A stretch of 64,000 nt of DNA from NCBI RefSeq assembly GCF_023715325.1, contig NZ_JAMBNX010000005.1:1-64000 (forward strand), read 5' to 3'. The notes beneath the pieces were generated by a model. That model did no database searches. It saw only the letters and a list, made by a program, of their open reading frames with translations, and was not told where the DNA came from. The position numbers and the translations under genes are program-made. This DNA comes from Agromyces mediolanus (GTDB lineage Bacteria > Actinomycetota > Actinomycetes > Actinomycetales > Microbacteriaceae). Positions 1 through 9,524 of the stretch are shown in pieces (position 1 is the stretch's first letter; the number at the start of each line of letters is the position of its first letter).

Positions 1-1635
<1,635 letters not shown>

Positions 1636-1699
1636 GTCGGGCCGCCGGGCCGGCTCGGGCCTCCCGGCTCGGGCCACCCGGGCCCGGTCGTCCTGCTCC

Positions 1700-1772
1700 G
1701 GCGGAGGAGATTCGCGCCGCGGGAGGATGCCTCGAGCCGATTCATCCTCCCGTCGCGACAATCTCCTCCGCC
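1700..1772. repeat. Bipartite palindrome, family B copy 1
   Basis: An outer 13-bp stem (GGCGGAGGAGATT at 1700-1712 against 1760-1772) encloses an inner stem (GGGAGGATG against CATCCTCCC). It lies between the converging gdhA and MFS genes. Related copies occur at 18402-18475 and 19957-20030. Likely role, inferred from position: bidirectional transcription terminator or REP-like element. Confidence 0.7.
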
Positions 1773-1836
1773 GCGGACGGTGCGGCCCGTGCTGGCCGAT
1801 GGTGCCCGTCGCTGCCCGCGCCGCGGCCTGCGGCGG

Positions 1837-3282
1837 CTACCTGAGCCGGGCTCGGCGGCTGCCGCCGAAGACACCTCGACGGGGCGGGATGGCGGTGTCC
1901 GAGGCATCCGCGATGGGGCTCGCCTCCGTCGGGACCTGCAGCGCCTCCGCGGGGATGATCGGCACGGCCTCGGTGCGCACCGCCGGGATCGCCGACGTCG
2001 GCACGACCGCGATGGCGGCCGTCGGGGGCTCCTCGAAGTGCACGGCCGCGGCCCAGCGCCGGTCGGGATGCCGCACCAGCCGCATGCCGCGCGACACCAC
2101 CAACCAGCCGAGCCCGATGAGCGCGGCGATGCCGGCGGCGATCGCGGCGACGCCGAGACCCCATCGCGGGCCCCAGCTGTTCGCCACGGCGCCGACGATC
2201 GGGGCGCCGATGGGCGTTCCGCCCGAGAGGATCGCGAAGTACAGGGCGAGCACACGCCCGCGCAGCACCGGCTCGGTCGTCGTCTGCACGTAACCGTTCG
2301 CGGTCGTGAGCAGCGTCACGGCGGCGAAGCCGATCAGCACGGTCGACGCGGCGAACCAGCCGAACTCGGGCATGATCGCCGACACGAGCGCGGCGACGCC
2401 GAAGCCCGCGGACGCGATGATGATGATGCGCATGCGGGCGCGCTCGCGCCGCGCCGCGAGCAGGGCGCCGGCGAGGGAGCCGATCGCGAGGATCGAGTTC
2501 AGCAGGCCGTACTCGCCGGCGCCGCGACCGAACTCGACCGCCATCGTCGAGGAGAAGATCGGGAAGTTCATGCCGAACGCGCCGACGAGGAACACGATGA
2601 TGAACACGACGACGAGGTCGGGGCGGCTCCACACGTAGCGGAAGCCCGCGATGAAGGCGCCGCGCTCGCGCGGGGCTCGAGGCATCCGCTTGAGCTTGCG
2701 CCCGCGCAGCATCGCGAGGGCCGCGAGCACCGCGACGAAGCTGGCCGCGTTGATCACGAACACCCAGCCGGAGCCCACGATGACGATGAGCAGGCCCGCG
2801 ACGGCGGGGCCGATGAGGCGGGCGGTGTTGAACGAGGCCGAGTTCAGCGCGACGGCGTTCGACATGTCGGAGCTCGCGACGAGGTCGGTGACGAACGTCT
2901 GCCTGGCCGGGTTATCGACGGCGTTCACGATGCCGAGGAGGCCGGCGAAGATGTAGAGGTGCCATAGCTCGGCGTGGCCGAAGATGAGCAGCATGCCGAG
3001 CGCGAGGCCGAGCAGCATCATGGAGGTCTGCGTCACCACGAGGATCTTGCGCCGGTCGAAGCGGTCGGCGATGAGGCCGGTGACGGGCACCAGCAGGAGC
3101 TGCGGGGCGAACTGCAGCGCCATCGTGATGCCGACGGCGAGGGCGTCGTTGTCGCTGAGCTCGGTGAGGACGACCCAGTTCTGGGCGGTGGCCTGCATCC
3201 ACGCGCCGATGTTCGACACGAGGGCCCCGATGAACCAGATGCGGTAGTTGACGTGGGCGAGGGAACGGAACATGGCACTCAC
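1837..3282 (-). CDS. MFS exporter (EntS/MFS_3 type)
   Basis: A 481-residue polytopic membrane protein of the major facilitator superfamily, closest in style to the enterobactin-exporter-like MFS_3 group: it begins FRSLAHVNYRIWF, has a GAWMQATAQNW segment in the first helix and the loop motif DRFDRRK. After the last helix comes a hydrophilic tail of about 85 residues. The GTG start is chosen because it overlaps the stop of the upstream marR-type gene (GTGA), implying translational coupling. With a MarR regulator in the same transcript, a drug or metabolite efflux role is likely; the substrate cannot be told. Confidence 0.85.
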   Translation of the reverse strand: MSAMFRSLAHVNYRIWFIGALVSNIGAWMQATAQNWVVLTELSDNDALAVGITMALQFAPQLLLVPVTGLIADRFDRRKILVVTQTSMMLLGLALGMLLIFGHAELWHLYIFAGLLGIVNAVDNPARQTFVTDLVASSDMSNAVALNSASFNTARLIGPAVAGLLIVIVGSGWVFVINAASFVAVLAALAMLRGRKLKRMPRAPRERGAFIAGFRYVWSRPDLVVVFIIVFLVGAFGMNFPIFSSTMAVEFGRGAGEYGLLNSILAIGSLAGALLAARRERARMRIIIIASAGFGVAALVSAIMPEFGWFAASTVLIGFAAVTLLTTANGYVQTTTEPVLRGRVLALYFAILSGGTPIGAPIVGAVANSWGPRWGLGVAAIAAGIAALIGLGWLVVSRGMRLVRHPDRRWAAAVHFEEPPTAAIAVVPTSAIPAVRTEAVPIIPAEALQVPTEASPIADASDTAIPPRRGVFGGSRRARLR

Positions 3283-3761
3283 TGGTCGATGAGCCTCCCG
3301 AGGATCGTCGTGGCGCGGGCGAGCGTCTCTCGCTCGTCGGGGCTGAGGGCGGCGTAGCGCTTCGCGATCCACGCGTCGCGCCGCTTGCGGGTCTCGAGCA
3401 CCACGCGCGAGCCCGCCTCGGTCGCCGTGACGAGCACCTTGCGGCCGTCGTCGGGGGCGCTGGAGCGCACCGCGTAGCCGGCGTCGACGAGGCAGTTCAC
3501 CGTGCGGTTCATCGACGGGGCGGTCACGCGCTCGAGCTCGGCGAGCCGGCCGATGGTGAGCGGCCCCTCGCTGTGGATCCAGCCGAGGGTCGAGAACTGG
3601 GAGCCGCTGATCTCGGTGTCGCTGCGCTCCTGGCGGAGCCGCCGCGACAGCCGCATGATCGCGACGCGCAGCTCGGTCGACTGCTCGGCGAGGGTACGAC
3701 GGCGGGATGCCTCGGGGCGGCGTGCGTCGGTCGAGGCGGTGCTGGTCGCGGCATCCGTCAT
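3279..3761 (-). CDS. MarR-family transcriptional regulator
   Basis: A 160-residue winged-helix repressor. The core from about residue 45 to 125 has the MarR recognition-helix pattern (TIGRLAELERVTAPSMNRTV) and the wing DDGRKVLVTATEAG. It is the first gene of a two-gene operon with the MFS exporter, the classic arrangement for ligand-relieved efflux control. The ATG start has no Shine-Dalgarno sequence but lies about 7 nt after a -10 box, so the mRNA is probably leaderless. An inverted repeat covers that promoter, so autorepression is inferred. Confidence 0.9.
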   Translation of the reverse strand: MTDAATSTASTDARRPEASRRRTLAEQSTELRVAIMRLSRRLRQERSDTEISGSQFSTLGWIHSEGPLTIGRLAELERVTAPSMNRTVNCLVDAGYAVRSSAPDDGRKVLVTATEAGSRVVLETRKRRDAWIAKRYAALSPDERETLARATTILGRLIDQ

Positions 3762-3766
3762 GATCG

Positions 3767-3797
3767 TTAGCCTAACAAATTAGTGTGGCTAAGTAAA
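3767..3797 (-). promoter_or_regulatory. Promoter and MarR-type operator
   Basis: On the minus strand TTTACT (3792-3797) and TAGGCT (3769-3774) are separated by 17 nt, giving a start point at or next to the ATG at 3761. The arms TTAGCC (3767-3772) and GGCTAA (3787-3792) form an inverted repeat over the promoter, in a conspicuously A+T-rich patch. Confidence 0.6.
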
Positions 3798-3803
3798 TTG
3801 GGC

Positions 3804-3845
3804 GAGCCGCCCGAGCCGCCCGAGCCGCCCGAGCCGCCCGAGCCG
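3804..3845. repeat. 9-nt tandem repeat
   Basis: Four and two-thirds perfect copies of GAGCCGCCC lie between the MarR promoter and the hydrolase gene. The unit length is a multiple of three but the repeat is non-coding. Copy number may vary between strains. Confidence 0.8.
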
Positions 3846-3879
3846 TGCGCGGCCGGAGCCCGCCTGCCATGATGAGCGC

Positions 3880-4728
3880 ATGGCGACCTTCACCGACTCG
3901 CACGGCGTCCGGATCCACTACGAGTCGTGGCGGGTGCCCGACGCGCACGCCGTGATCCAGCTCGCGCACGGCGTCGGCGAGCACATCGGCCGCTACGGCG
4001 AGCTCGTCGCGGCCCTGAACGCGGCCGGGTACTCGGTCTGGGCCGACGACCACCGGGGCCACGGCAAGACCGGGTTCGAGCAGCACGTCGGCGACCTCAC
4101 CCGGATGGGCAAGCTCGGCCCGGGCGGGCTCGTCGCGACGATCGCCGCGGTCGAGCAGTTCACCGAGGTGATCCGCGAGACCGAGGGCTACGAGCTGCCG
4201 CTCGTCTACCTCGGCCACTCCTGGGGTTCGCTCATGGGGCAGATCATCGTGAACCGACACGCCGACCGCTACGACGGGGTGGTGCTCACGGGCACCGCCT
4301 ACCGCACGATCCGGCACATGAACGGCGGCGACCTGAACAAGCGGCACGCGCACCTCGGGACGACGACCGTGGAGTGGCTCTCGCGCGATCGGGCGGTCGC
4401 GGAGGCGTTCATGGCCGACCCGTACACGACCGACGTCTCGCTGCAGAAGCTCTTCGGACTGCTCGACGCCGCCCGCCTGCTCGGTCGCCCCGCGCGGAAC
4501 CTGCCCAAGGAGCTGCCGCTGCTCATCATGGTCGGCGACGACGACCCGCTCGGCGGGGAGGAGAGTGCGCGCCGGCTCGCCGAGGCGTACGTGCGCCGCT
4601 CGGGGCTCGTCGACGTGGAGCTCATCGTCTACGCGGGCGCCCGGCACGAGATCTTCAACGAGACGAACCGCGAAGAGGTGCGGTCCGACCTCGTCGCCTG
4701 GCTCGACGAGCGCTTCGCCGTCGACTGA
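3880..4728 (+). CDS. Alpha/beta hydrolase, monoacylglycerol-lipase-like
   Basis: A 282-residue cytoplasmic serine hydrolase of the Hydrolase_4 (lysophospholipase/monoglyceride lipase) type. Seen: an HG oxyanion segment (LAHGVGEHIGRY, near residue 30), a DDHRGHGKT segment, the nucleophile elbow GHSWGS near residue 112, an aspartate in VGDDDPLGGEE near residue 210, and the catalytic histidine in ARHEIFNE near residue 255. It probably hydrolyses lipid or other carboxylic esters. Start at the ATG; single gene, ending in the converging palindrome at 4756. Confidence 0.85.
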   Translation: MATFTDSHGVRIHYESWRVPDAHAVIQLAHGVGEHIGRYGELVAALNAAGYSVWADDHRGHGKTGFEQHVGDLTRMGKLGPGGLVATIAAVEQFTEVIRETEGYELPLVYLGHSWGSLMGQIIVNRHADRYDGVVLTGTAYRTIRHMNGGDLNKRHAHLGTTTVEWLSRDRAVAEAFMADPYTTDVSLQKLFGLLDAARLLGRPARNLPKELPLLIMVGDDDPLGGEESARRLAEAYVRRSGLVDVELIVYAGARHEIFNETNREEVRSDLVAWLDERFAVD

Positions 4729-4755
4729 TCCGGCGCGTTCCCTCTCCGCTCTCCT

Positions 4756-4791
4756 CGACTTGCCCGACTTTCATGAAAGTCGGGCAAGTCG
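4756..4791. repeat. Perfect 36-bp palindrome, family A copy 1
   Basis: Centred between 4773 and 4774; each half contains TTGCCCGACTTTCA. It lies between two converging genes. With no loop bases it could form a cruciform, or an RNA hairpin in both directions, suiting a bidirectional terminator. Five further copies are in the window (15787, 15834, 15881, 21808, 21882). Confidence 0.85.
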
Positions 4792-4803
4792 GAATGGGGC
4801 GGA

Positions 4804-5454
4804 TCAGGTGGCGGCGCGGTCCGGCGGGACGTCGAAGCCGAGCAGGCGCATCCGGGGATGGTTCGGATGCCTCGCGCTCGACTCCATGAACCACGGGTAG
4901 ACGATCGTCGTGACGTTGCAGTTGCCGAGCACGGGCAGCAGGTCGCGGTAGCCGTCGGGATCCATTCCGGCGAGCTCGCAGAACAGCAGCCGGATGAGCG
5001 TCGCGTGCGCCACGATCAGCACCCGCCCGTCGGGGAACTCCTGCACGAGCTCGTCGAGCGCGGGCAGCGCCCGGGCGATGCCGTCCCGGCCGGACTCGCC
5101 GCCCGGGAACGGGTTCGATGCGGGCGCGCGACAGAACGCCGCCCATTCGGCCGGGAACCGTTCGGCGAGCTCGTCGGGCGCGAGTCCCTCGGCGACGCCG
5201 AAGTCGACCTCGACGAGCCGAGGTTCGATGCGCAGCTCGAGGCCGGTCGTCTCGACGGAGGGGGCGGCGGAACGCTGCGCCCGGCTGAGCGGCGAGGCGA
5301 CGATCGCGTCGAGGCGGGCATCGACCGCCCAGGCGCCGAGCGCCGCGGCCTGGCCGAGCCCGTGCCGGGTGAGCGCGACGTCGGAGTTGCCCGCGTAGCG
5401 GTGCTCGGCGTGCCAGACGGTCTCGCCGTGGCGAGCGAGGAAGAACGTCGTCAT
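4804..5454 (-). CDS. Histidine phosphatase (phosphoglycerate-mutase-like)
   Basis: A 216-residue member of the histidine phosphatase superfamily. The phosphoacceptor motif is ARHGET at residues 7-12, a second basic segment is SPLSRAQRSA near 55, and the second catalytic histidine is in IVAHATLIR near 150. The family includes acid phosphatases and cofactor-dependent mutases; the substrate is not evident. The ATG at 5454 is chosen because the fold begins immediately (MTTFFLARHGET). It diverges from the lipoate-ligase gene, whose ATG is 68 nt away. Confidence 0.85.
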   Translation of the reverse strand: MTTFFLARHGETVWHAEHRYAGNSDVALTRHGLGQAAALGAWAVDARLDAIVASPLSRAQRSAAPSVETTGLELRIEPRLVEVDFGVAEGLAPDELAERFPAEWAAFCRAPASNPFPGGESGRDGIARALPALDELVQEFPDGRVLIVAHATLIRLLFCELAGMDPDGYRDLLPVLGNCNVTTIVYPWFMESSARHPNHPRMRLLGFDVPPDRAAT

Positions 5455-5522
5455 GGTCTCAGCGTAGAGCCGAGACCGAATGAACCGGTCTCCGGATGCC
5501 GCGGCGACCGTAGGCTTGGGGC

Positions 5523-6572
5523 ATGCACGGTGAGTACAAGGTTCCCGGGGGCAAGCTCGTCGTCGTCGACTTCGATGTCGTCGACGGACTGATCCGCAAT
5601 CCGCGGGTCGCCGGAGACTTCTTCCTCGAACCCGACGAGGCGCTCGGCGACCTCGACCGGGCGCTCGACGGCCTGCCCGCGGCATCCGATGCGAAGACGA
5701 TCGCGAAGGCGGTCGCCGACGGCCTCCGCCCCGACGCGGTGCTGCTCGGCTTCTCGCCCGAGGCGATCGCCGTGGTGGTGCGCCGCGCCCTCACCGAGGC
5801 GCGCAGTTGGACCGACTACGAGTGGGAGCTCGTGCACGACCCCGCCGTGCCGCCGCGCCTGCACCTCGCGCTCGACGAGGTGCTCGCGACCCGCGTCGGC
5901 GACGGCCGCCGCAAGCCGACGCTGCGCTTCTGGGAGTGGGACGAGTCCGCGGTCGTGATCGGCTCGTTCCAGTCGGTGAAGAACGAGGTCGACCCGGAAG
6001 GTGCGGCCAAGCACGGCTTCGAGGTCGTGCGGCGCATCTCCGGCGGCGGCGCGATGATGATGGAGAAGGGCAACGTCGTCACCTACTCGCTGTACGTGCC
6101 GGCCGAGCTCGTGCAGGGCATGAGCTTCGCCGACTCCTACGCGTTCCTCGACGACTGGGTGCTGCAGGGCCTGCGCTCGCTCGGCATCGAGGCCACCTAC
6201 CAGCCGCTCAACGACATCGCGAGCCCCGCCGGCAAGATCGGCGGGGCCGCGCAGAAGCGGCTCGGCAACGGCGGGGTGCTGCACCACGTGACGATGTCGT
6301 ACGACCTCGACAACGAGAAGATGCTCGAGGTGCTGCGCATCGGTCGCGAGAAGATCAGCGACAAGGGCATCGCCTCGGCGGCGAAGCGCGTCGACCCGCT
6401 GCGCTCGCAGACCGGACTCAGCCGCGCCGAGATCATCGAGCGGCTGAAGCAGACGTTCGTCTCGCTGTACGGCGCGCAGCCCGGCACGGTCGCGCCCGAC
6501 GAGCTCGCCGAGGCCGAGGAGCTCGTCGCCGCGAAGTTCGCCACCCCGGAGTGGCTGAACCGGGTGCCGTAG
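5523..6572 (+). CDS. lplA: Lipoate-protein ligase A family, accessory domain at N-terminus
   Basis: Attaches lipoate (or a related acyl cofactor) to lysines of 2-oxoacid dehydrogenase E2 or GcvH proteins. Residues 1-70 (VPGGKLV, VAGDFF, LDRALDG) look like the small accessory domain that is C-terminal in E. coli LplA; the catalytic BPL/LplA fold follows from about 95, with RRISGGGAMMMEKGN near 178 and the conserved lysine in AGKIGGAAQKR near 240. The domain order is therefore reversed relative to E. coli. Length is 349 residues. Single gene; starts at an ATG just after the divergent phosphatase promoter region. Confidence 0.85.
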   Translation: MHGEYKVPGGKLVVVDFDVVDGLIRNPRVAGDFFLEPDEALGDLDRALDGLPAASDAKTIAKAVADGLRPDAVLLGFSPEAIAVVVRRALTEARSWTDYEWELVHDPAVPPRLHLALDEVLATRVGDGRRKPTLRFWEWDESAVVIGSFQSVKNEVDPEGAAKHGFEVVRRISGGGAMMMEKGNVVTYSLYVPAELVQGMSFADSYAFLDDWVLQGLRSLGIEATYQPLNDIASPAGKIGGAAQKRLGNGGVLHHVTMSYDLDNEKMLEVLRIGREKISDKGIASAAKRVDPLRSQTGLSRAEIIERLKQTFVSLYGAQPGTVAPDELAEAEELVAAKFATPEWLNRVP

Positions 6573-6627
6573 GCCGGGGCTGTCCACAGGCGGGCGGATG
6601 CCGCGAGGAACGCTCAGCGGCGAACGC

Positions 6628-6641
6628 TACAATCGCCCGGA
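6628..6641 (+). promoter_or_regulatory. -10 box of a leaderless gene
   Basis: TACAAT at 6628-6633 lies 7 nt before the ATG at 6641, so the predicted transcript starts at the start codon. No convincing -35 hexamer is visible. Confidence 0.5.
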
Positions 6642-6964
6642 TGGAGTGGTGGGCCTGGGCGCTGATCGCCGTCGCCGTGGTGGCGGTGGCCGCGTTCCTC
6701 GTGCGCCGCGGGTGGATCGACCTGTCCGACAAGACGAAGCGCGGCAAGCCCTCGGGGCACGCGGTGCTCATGATCGGCGACGAAGTGTTCGCGCCGCGCA
6801 AGTACGAGGCGCAGCTCGAGATGGACAAGCAGAACCGGCTGCCGACGCCCGCGCCCACCCCCGACGGTGACAAGGGCATCGCCTTCGCCGACGAACAGGG
6901 CGATCCCGGTGCCGAGCCCGACCCCTCCGACCGGTTCCGCGGCAGCATCCGCCTCGACGTGTAG
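6641..6964 (+). CDS. Small single-pass membrane protein, unknown function
   Basis: A 107-residue protein: one transmembrane helix at residues 5-21 (rich in A, V, I), then a charged cytoplasmic-looking domain (RRGWIDLSDKTKRGKPSGHAV region) and a Pro/Asp-rich C-terminus. I do not recognise the family. The start is fixed by the TACAAT box 7 nt upstream (leaderless). It follows lplA by 68 nt but has its own promoter, and converges on the flavodoxin gene. Confidence 0.7.
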   Translation: MEWWAWALIAVAVVAVAAFLVRRGWIDLSDKTKRGKPSGHAVLMIGDEVFAPRKYEAQLEMDKQNRLPTPAPTPDGDKGIAFADEQGDPGAEPDPSDRFRGSIRLDV

Positions 6965-6980
6965 CGGCCGCCGCGGCCTC

Positions 6981-7073
6981 GTTCGCTGAGCTCGTCGAAG
7001 CGGCCCCTCGACGGGCTCGGGGAACCATTGGTGCGCTGAGCTTGTCGAAGCGCTTCGACGAGCTCAGCGAACC
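6981..7073. repeat. Two adjacent hairpins, family C palindromes
   Basis: A hairpin at 6981-7025 (GTTCGCTGAGCTCGTCGAAG against a degenerate complement) is followed by a better one at 7031-7073 (CGCTGAGCTTGTCGAAGCG against its near-complement). They fill the gap between two converging genes. This type of CGCTGAGC..TCGAAGCG element is common in actinobacterial intergenic DNA; terminator function is inferred. Confidence 0.75.
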
Positions 7074-7080
7074 AGACCGT

Positions 7081-7584
7081 TCAGCGGGCCAGACCGCGCA
7101 GCCCCTCCGCCCAGGCGGCGGCCCGATCGAGTTCGCCGTCGAGGAGCGGGCCCGCGGTCGGGCCGACCCGGAACGACGCCGGCTCGCCGATCGTGCGGAA
7201 GCCGAGCCCATCGAGCCGTCGGCGCACCCGGTGCGAGGGGGCGCCGACGGCGCCGGGAGCCTGCCGCACGTCGAACGTCGCCGCGAAGGGCGCGGAATCG
7301 GCGCGCACCGCCGCGAGCCCGCCGAGCCACTCGCGGACGCCCGCGCGGGCCGTGGCCGAGGCATCCGCGCCCTGCGCCCGAGCCGCTCGCCGCGAGAGCC
7401 GGCTCGGCAGGGCGAAGCCGTGCGTCGGCGAGCCGACGATGACGAGCTCCGCGTCGCCGATGGCCGGACGGTCGTCGGCGAGCTCGAGGCGCACCGCGTC
7501 GGTCGAGCCGAGCGCTCGGGCGATCGCGGCCGCCACCGCGGCGGTGTTGCCGAACATGGATTCGTAGACGACGAGCGTGCGCAT
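7081..7584 (-). CDS. Flavodoxin-like protein
   Basis: A 167-residue protein with the FMN phosphate-binding loop at the very start (VVYESMFGNTAAVA, residues 5-18) and a second loop GSPTHGF near residue 52, typical of the flavodoxin fold. It probably carries electrons or acts as an NAD(P)H:quinone-type flavoprotein. The ATG at 7584 is chosen because the beta-1 strand follows directly. It diverges from the methyltransferase gene (62 nt between starts). A partner reductase is not encoded nearby. Confidence 0.8.
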   Translation of the reverse strand: MRTLVVYESMFGNTAAVAAAIARALGSTDAVRLELADDRPAIGDAELVIVGSPTHGFALPSRLSRRAARAQGADASATARAGVREWLGGLAAVRADSAPFAATFDVRQAPGAVGAPSHRVRRRLDGLGFRTIGEPASFRVGPTAGPLLDGELDRAAAWAEGLRGLAR

Positions 7585-7645
7585 CCTGGCCTCCCGCGGG
7601 CAGCGTAGCGGGTACCGGGGTCGGCCGTGCTGGCAGACTGGGGGC

Positions 7646-8584
7646 GTGGCCGCCGCCGAACCGAATCGCGTCATCCACGCCGACAACCTCGACGTGCTGC
7701 CGACGCTGCCCGACGGCCGCTTCACGCTGATCTACCTCGATCCGCCGTTCAACACCGGCCGGCCGCAGGAGCGCCGTGCGACGAGCCACGTGCGCATCGT
7801 CGAGCCGGACGAGGCATCCGACAGCCCCGACGCTGACCCCCGCCCCGCCCCCGCGACCGTGCGCGGCTTCGCCGGCCGGCGCTACGAACGGGTGCGCGGA
7901 GACCTGCTCCGGTACGACGACCGATTCGAGGACTACTGGGCGTTCCTCGAGCCGCGCCTCCTCGAGGCGTGGCGGCTGCTCGCCGACGACGGCACCCTCT
8001 ACCTGCACCTCGACTACCGTGAGGCGCACTACGCGAAGGTGCTGCTCGACGCGCTCTTCGGCCGCGAGTGCTTCCTGAACGAGATCATCTGGGCGTACGA
8101 CTACGGTGCGAAGTCGAAGCGCCGCTGGCCGACGAAGCACGACACGATCCTCGTCTACGTGAAGGACCCGGCCAAGTACTGGTTCGACTCCGCGGGCGTC
8201 GACCGCGAGCCGTACATGGCACCCGGACTCGTCACCCCCGAGAAGGTGGCCGCGGGAAAGCTGCCCACCGACGTCTGGTGGCACACGATCGTCTCGCCGA
8301 CGGGGCGGGAGAAGACCGGCTACCCGACGCAGAAGCCCGAGGGGGTGCTGCGCCGCATCGTGCAGGCCTCGACCCGCGAGGGCGACTGGGTGCTCGACTT
8401 CTTCGCCGGTTCCGGCACGACGGGCGCCGTCGCCGCCGCCCTCGGCCGGCGCTTCGTGCTCATCGACGAGCATCCCGACGCCGTCGCCGTGATGCGGGCC
8501 CGCCTCGGCGAGGTGCCCGGCACGGTGTTCGAGAGCAGTGCCACCGCGCCGGCCACGGCGCTCGACGCGAAGGAGCGCGCATGA
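7646..8584 (+). CDS. Orphan site-specific DNA methyltransferase (N6-Ade/N4-Cyt, beta-type motif order)
   Basis: A 312-residue S-adenosylmethionine-dependent DNA methyltransferase. The catalytic motif DPPF (residues 32-35) comes before the AdoMet-binding motif FAGSGTTG (about 252), the beta-class order. A spacer rich in Pro, Asp and Ala (residues 45-72) interrupts the region after motif IV. No restriction endonuclease or specificity gene is adjacent, so it is a solitary methylase. The GTG start is chosen because a CAGACT -10-like box is 7 nt upstream and the protein begins just before HADNLDVLPTLPDG. Its stop overlaps the LLM start (ATGA). Confidence 0.85.
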   Translation: MAAAEPNRVIHADNLDVLPTLPDGRFTLIYLDPPFNTGRPQERRATSHVRIVEPDEASDSPDADPRPAPATVRGFAGRRYERVRGDLLRYDDRFEDYWAFLEPRLLEAWRLLADDGTLYLHLDYREAHYAKVLLDALFGRECFLNEIIWAYDYGAKSKRRWPTKHDTILVYVKDPAKYWFDSAGVDREPYMAPGLVTPEKVAAGKLPTDVWWHTIVSPTGREKTGYPTQKPEGVLRRIVQASTREGDWVLDFFAGSGTTGAVAAALGRRFVLIDEHPDAVAVMRARLGEVPGTVFESSATAPATALDAKERA

Positions 8585-9501
8585 AGTTCCGGATCTTCAC
8601 CGAACCGCAGATGGGGGCGAGCTACGAGCAGCAGCTCGCGATGGCGCTCGCCGCGGAGCGGCTCGGCTTCGATGCCTTCTTCCGCAGCGATCACCTGCTC
8701 ACGATGGGCGGCGACGGGATGCCGGGGCCGACCGACTCCTGGGTGACGCTCGGGGCGCTCGCGCGGGAGACGTCGACGATCCGGCTCGGTACGCTCGTCA
8801 CGAGTCTCACGTTCCGGCATCCGGGGCTCACCGCGATCCAGGTCGCGCAGGTCGACGCGATGAGCGGCGGCCGGGTCGAGTTCGGGCTCGGCACGGGATG
8901 GTTCGCCGCGGAGCACTCGGCCTACGGCATCCCGTTCCCGGCGCAGCGCTTCGGCCTGCTCGAGGAGCAGCTCGAGGTCATCACCGGGCTGTGGTCGACG
9001 CCCGTCGGCGGGCGCTTCTCCTTCGAGGGCGACCACTACGCGCTGCAGGACTCGCCCGCGCTGCCGAAGCCGGTGCAGGACCCGGTGCCGATCATCGTCG
9101 GCGGCACCGGCCCGAGCCGCACGCCCGCCCTCGCCGCGCGCTTCGCGCACGAGTACAACGTGCCGTTCCGCTCCAACGCCGAGATCGCCGAGGCTTTCGG
9201 CCGGGTGCGCCGGGCGGCCGAGGAGTTCGGCCGCGACCCCGCTTCGCTCGTCTACTCGGCGGCGCTCACGACGACGCTGGGCGAGACGGATGCCGCCTAC
9301 CGGCGCCGTGCCGCGGCCATCGACCGCGACCCGGTGGGGCTCGCCCGGGAGGGCATCGGCGGCACCGTCGCCGAGGTCGTCGACCGTATCGGCGGACTCG
9401 CGGAGCTCGGCGTCGAGACGCTCTACCTGCAGCTGCTCGACTTCGACGACCTCGAGGTGCTGGAGCTGCTCGCGGCCGAGGTCGTCCCCGCGTTCCGCTG
9501 A
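8581..9501 (+). CDS. LLM-class F420/flavin-dependent oxidoreductase
   Basis: A 306-residue luciferase-like monooxygenase (TIM barrel). Seen: MKFRIFTEPQ at the start, FFRSDHLL near residue 39, SGGRVEFGLGTGW near 95 and VPIIVGGTG near 170, all typical of the F420-dependent subgroup. It probably oxidises or reduces a small metabolite using F420 or FMN. The ATG overlaps the methyltransferase stop by 4 nt (ATGA), so the two are translationally coupled. Confidence 0.85.
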   Translation: MKFRIFTEPQMGASYEQQLAMALAAERLGFDAFFRSDHLLTMGGDGMPGPTDSWVTLGALARETSTIRLGTLVTSLTFRHPGLTAIQVAQVDAMSGGRVEFGLGTGWFAAEHSAYGIPFPAQRFGLLEEQLEVITGLWSTPVGGRFSFEGDHYALQDSPALPKPVQDPVPIIVGGTGPSRTPALAARFAHEYNVPFRSNAEIAEAFGRVRRAAEEFGRDPASLVYSAALTTTLGETDAAYRRRAAAIDRDPVGLAREGIGGTVAEVVDRIGGLAELGVETLYLQLLDFDDLEVLELLAAEVVPAFR

Positions 9502-9524
9502 GCGCCGGGCCGGACGGGGAGCAC

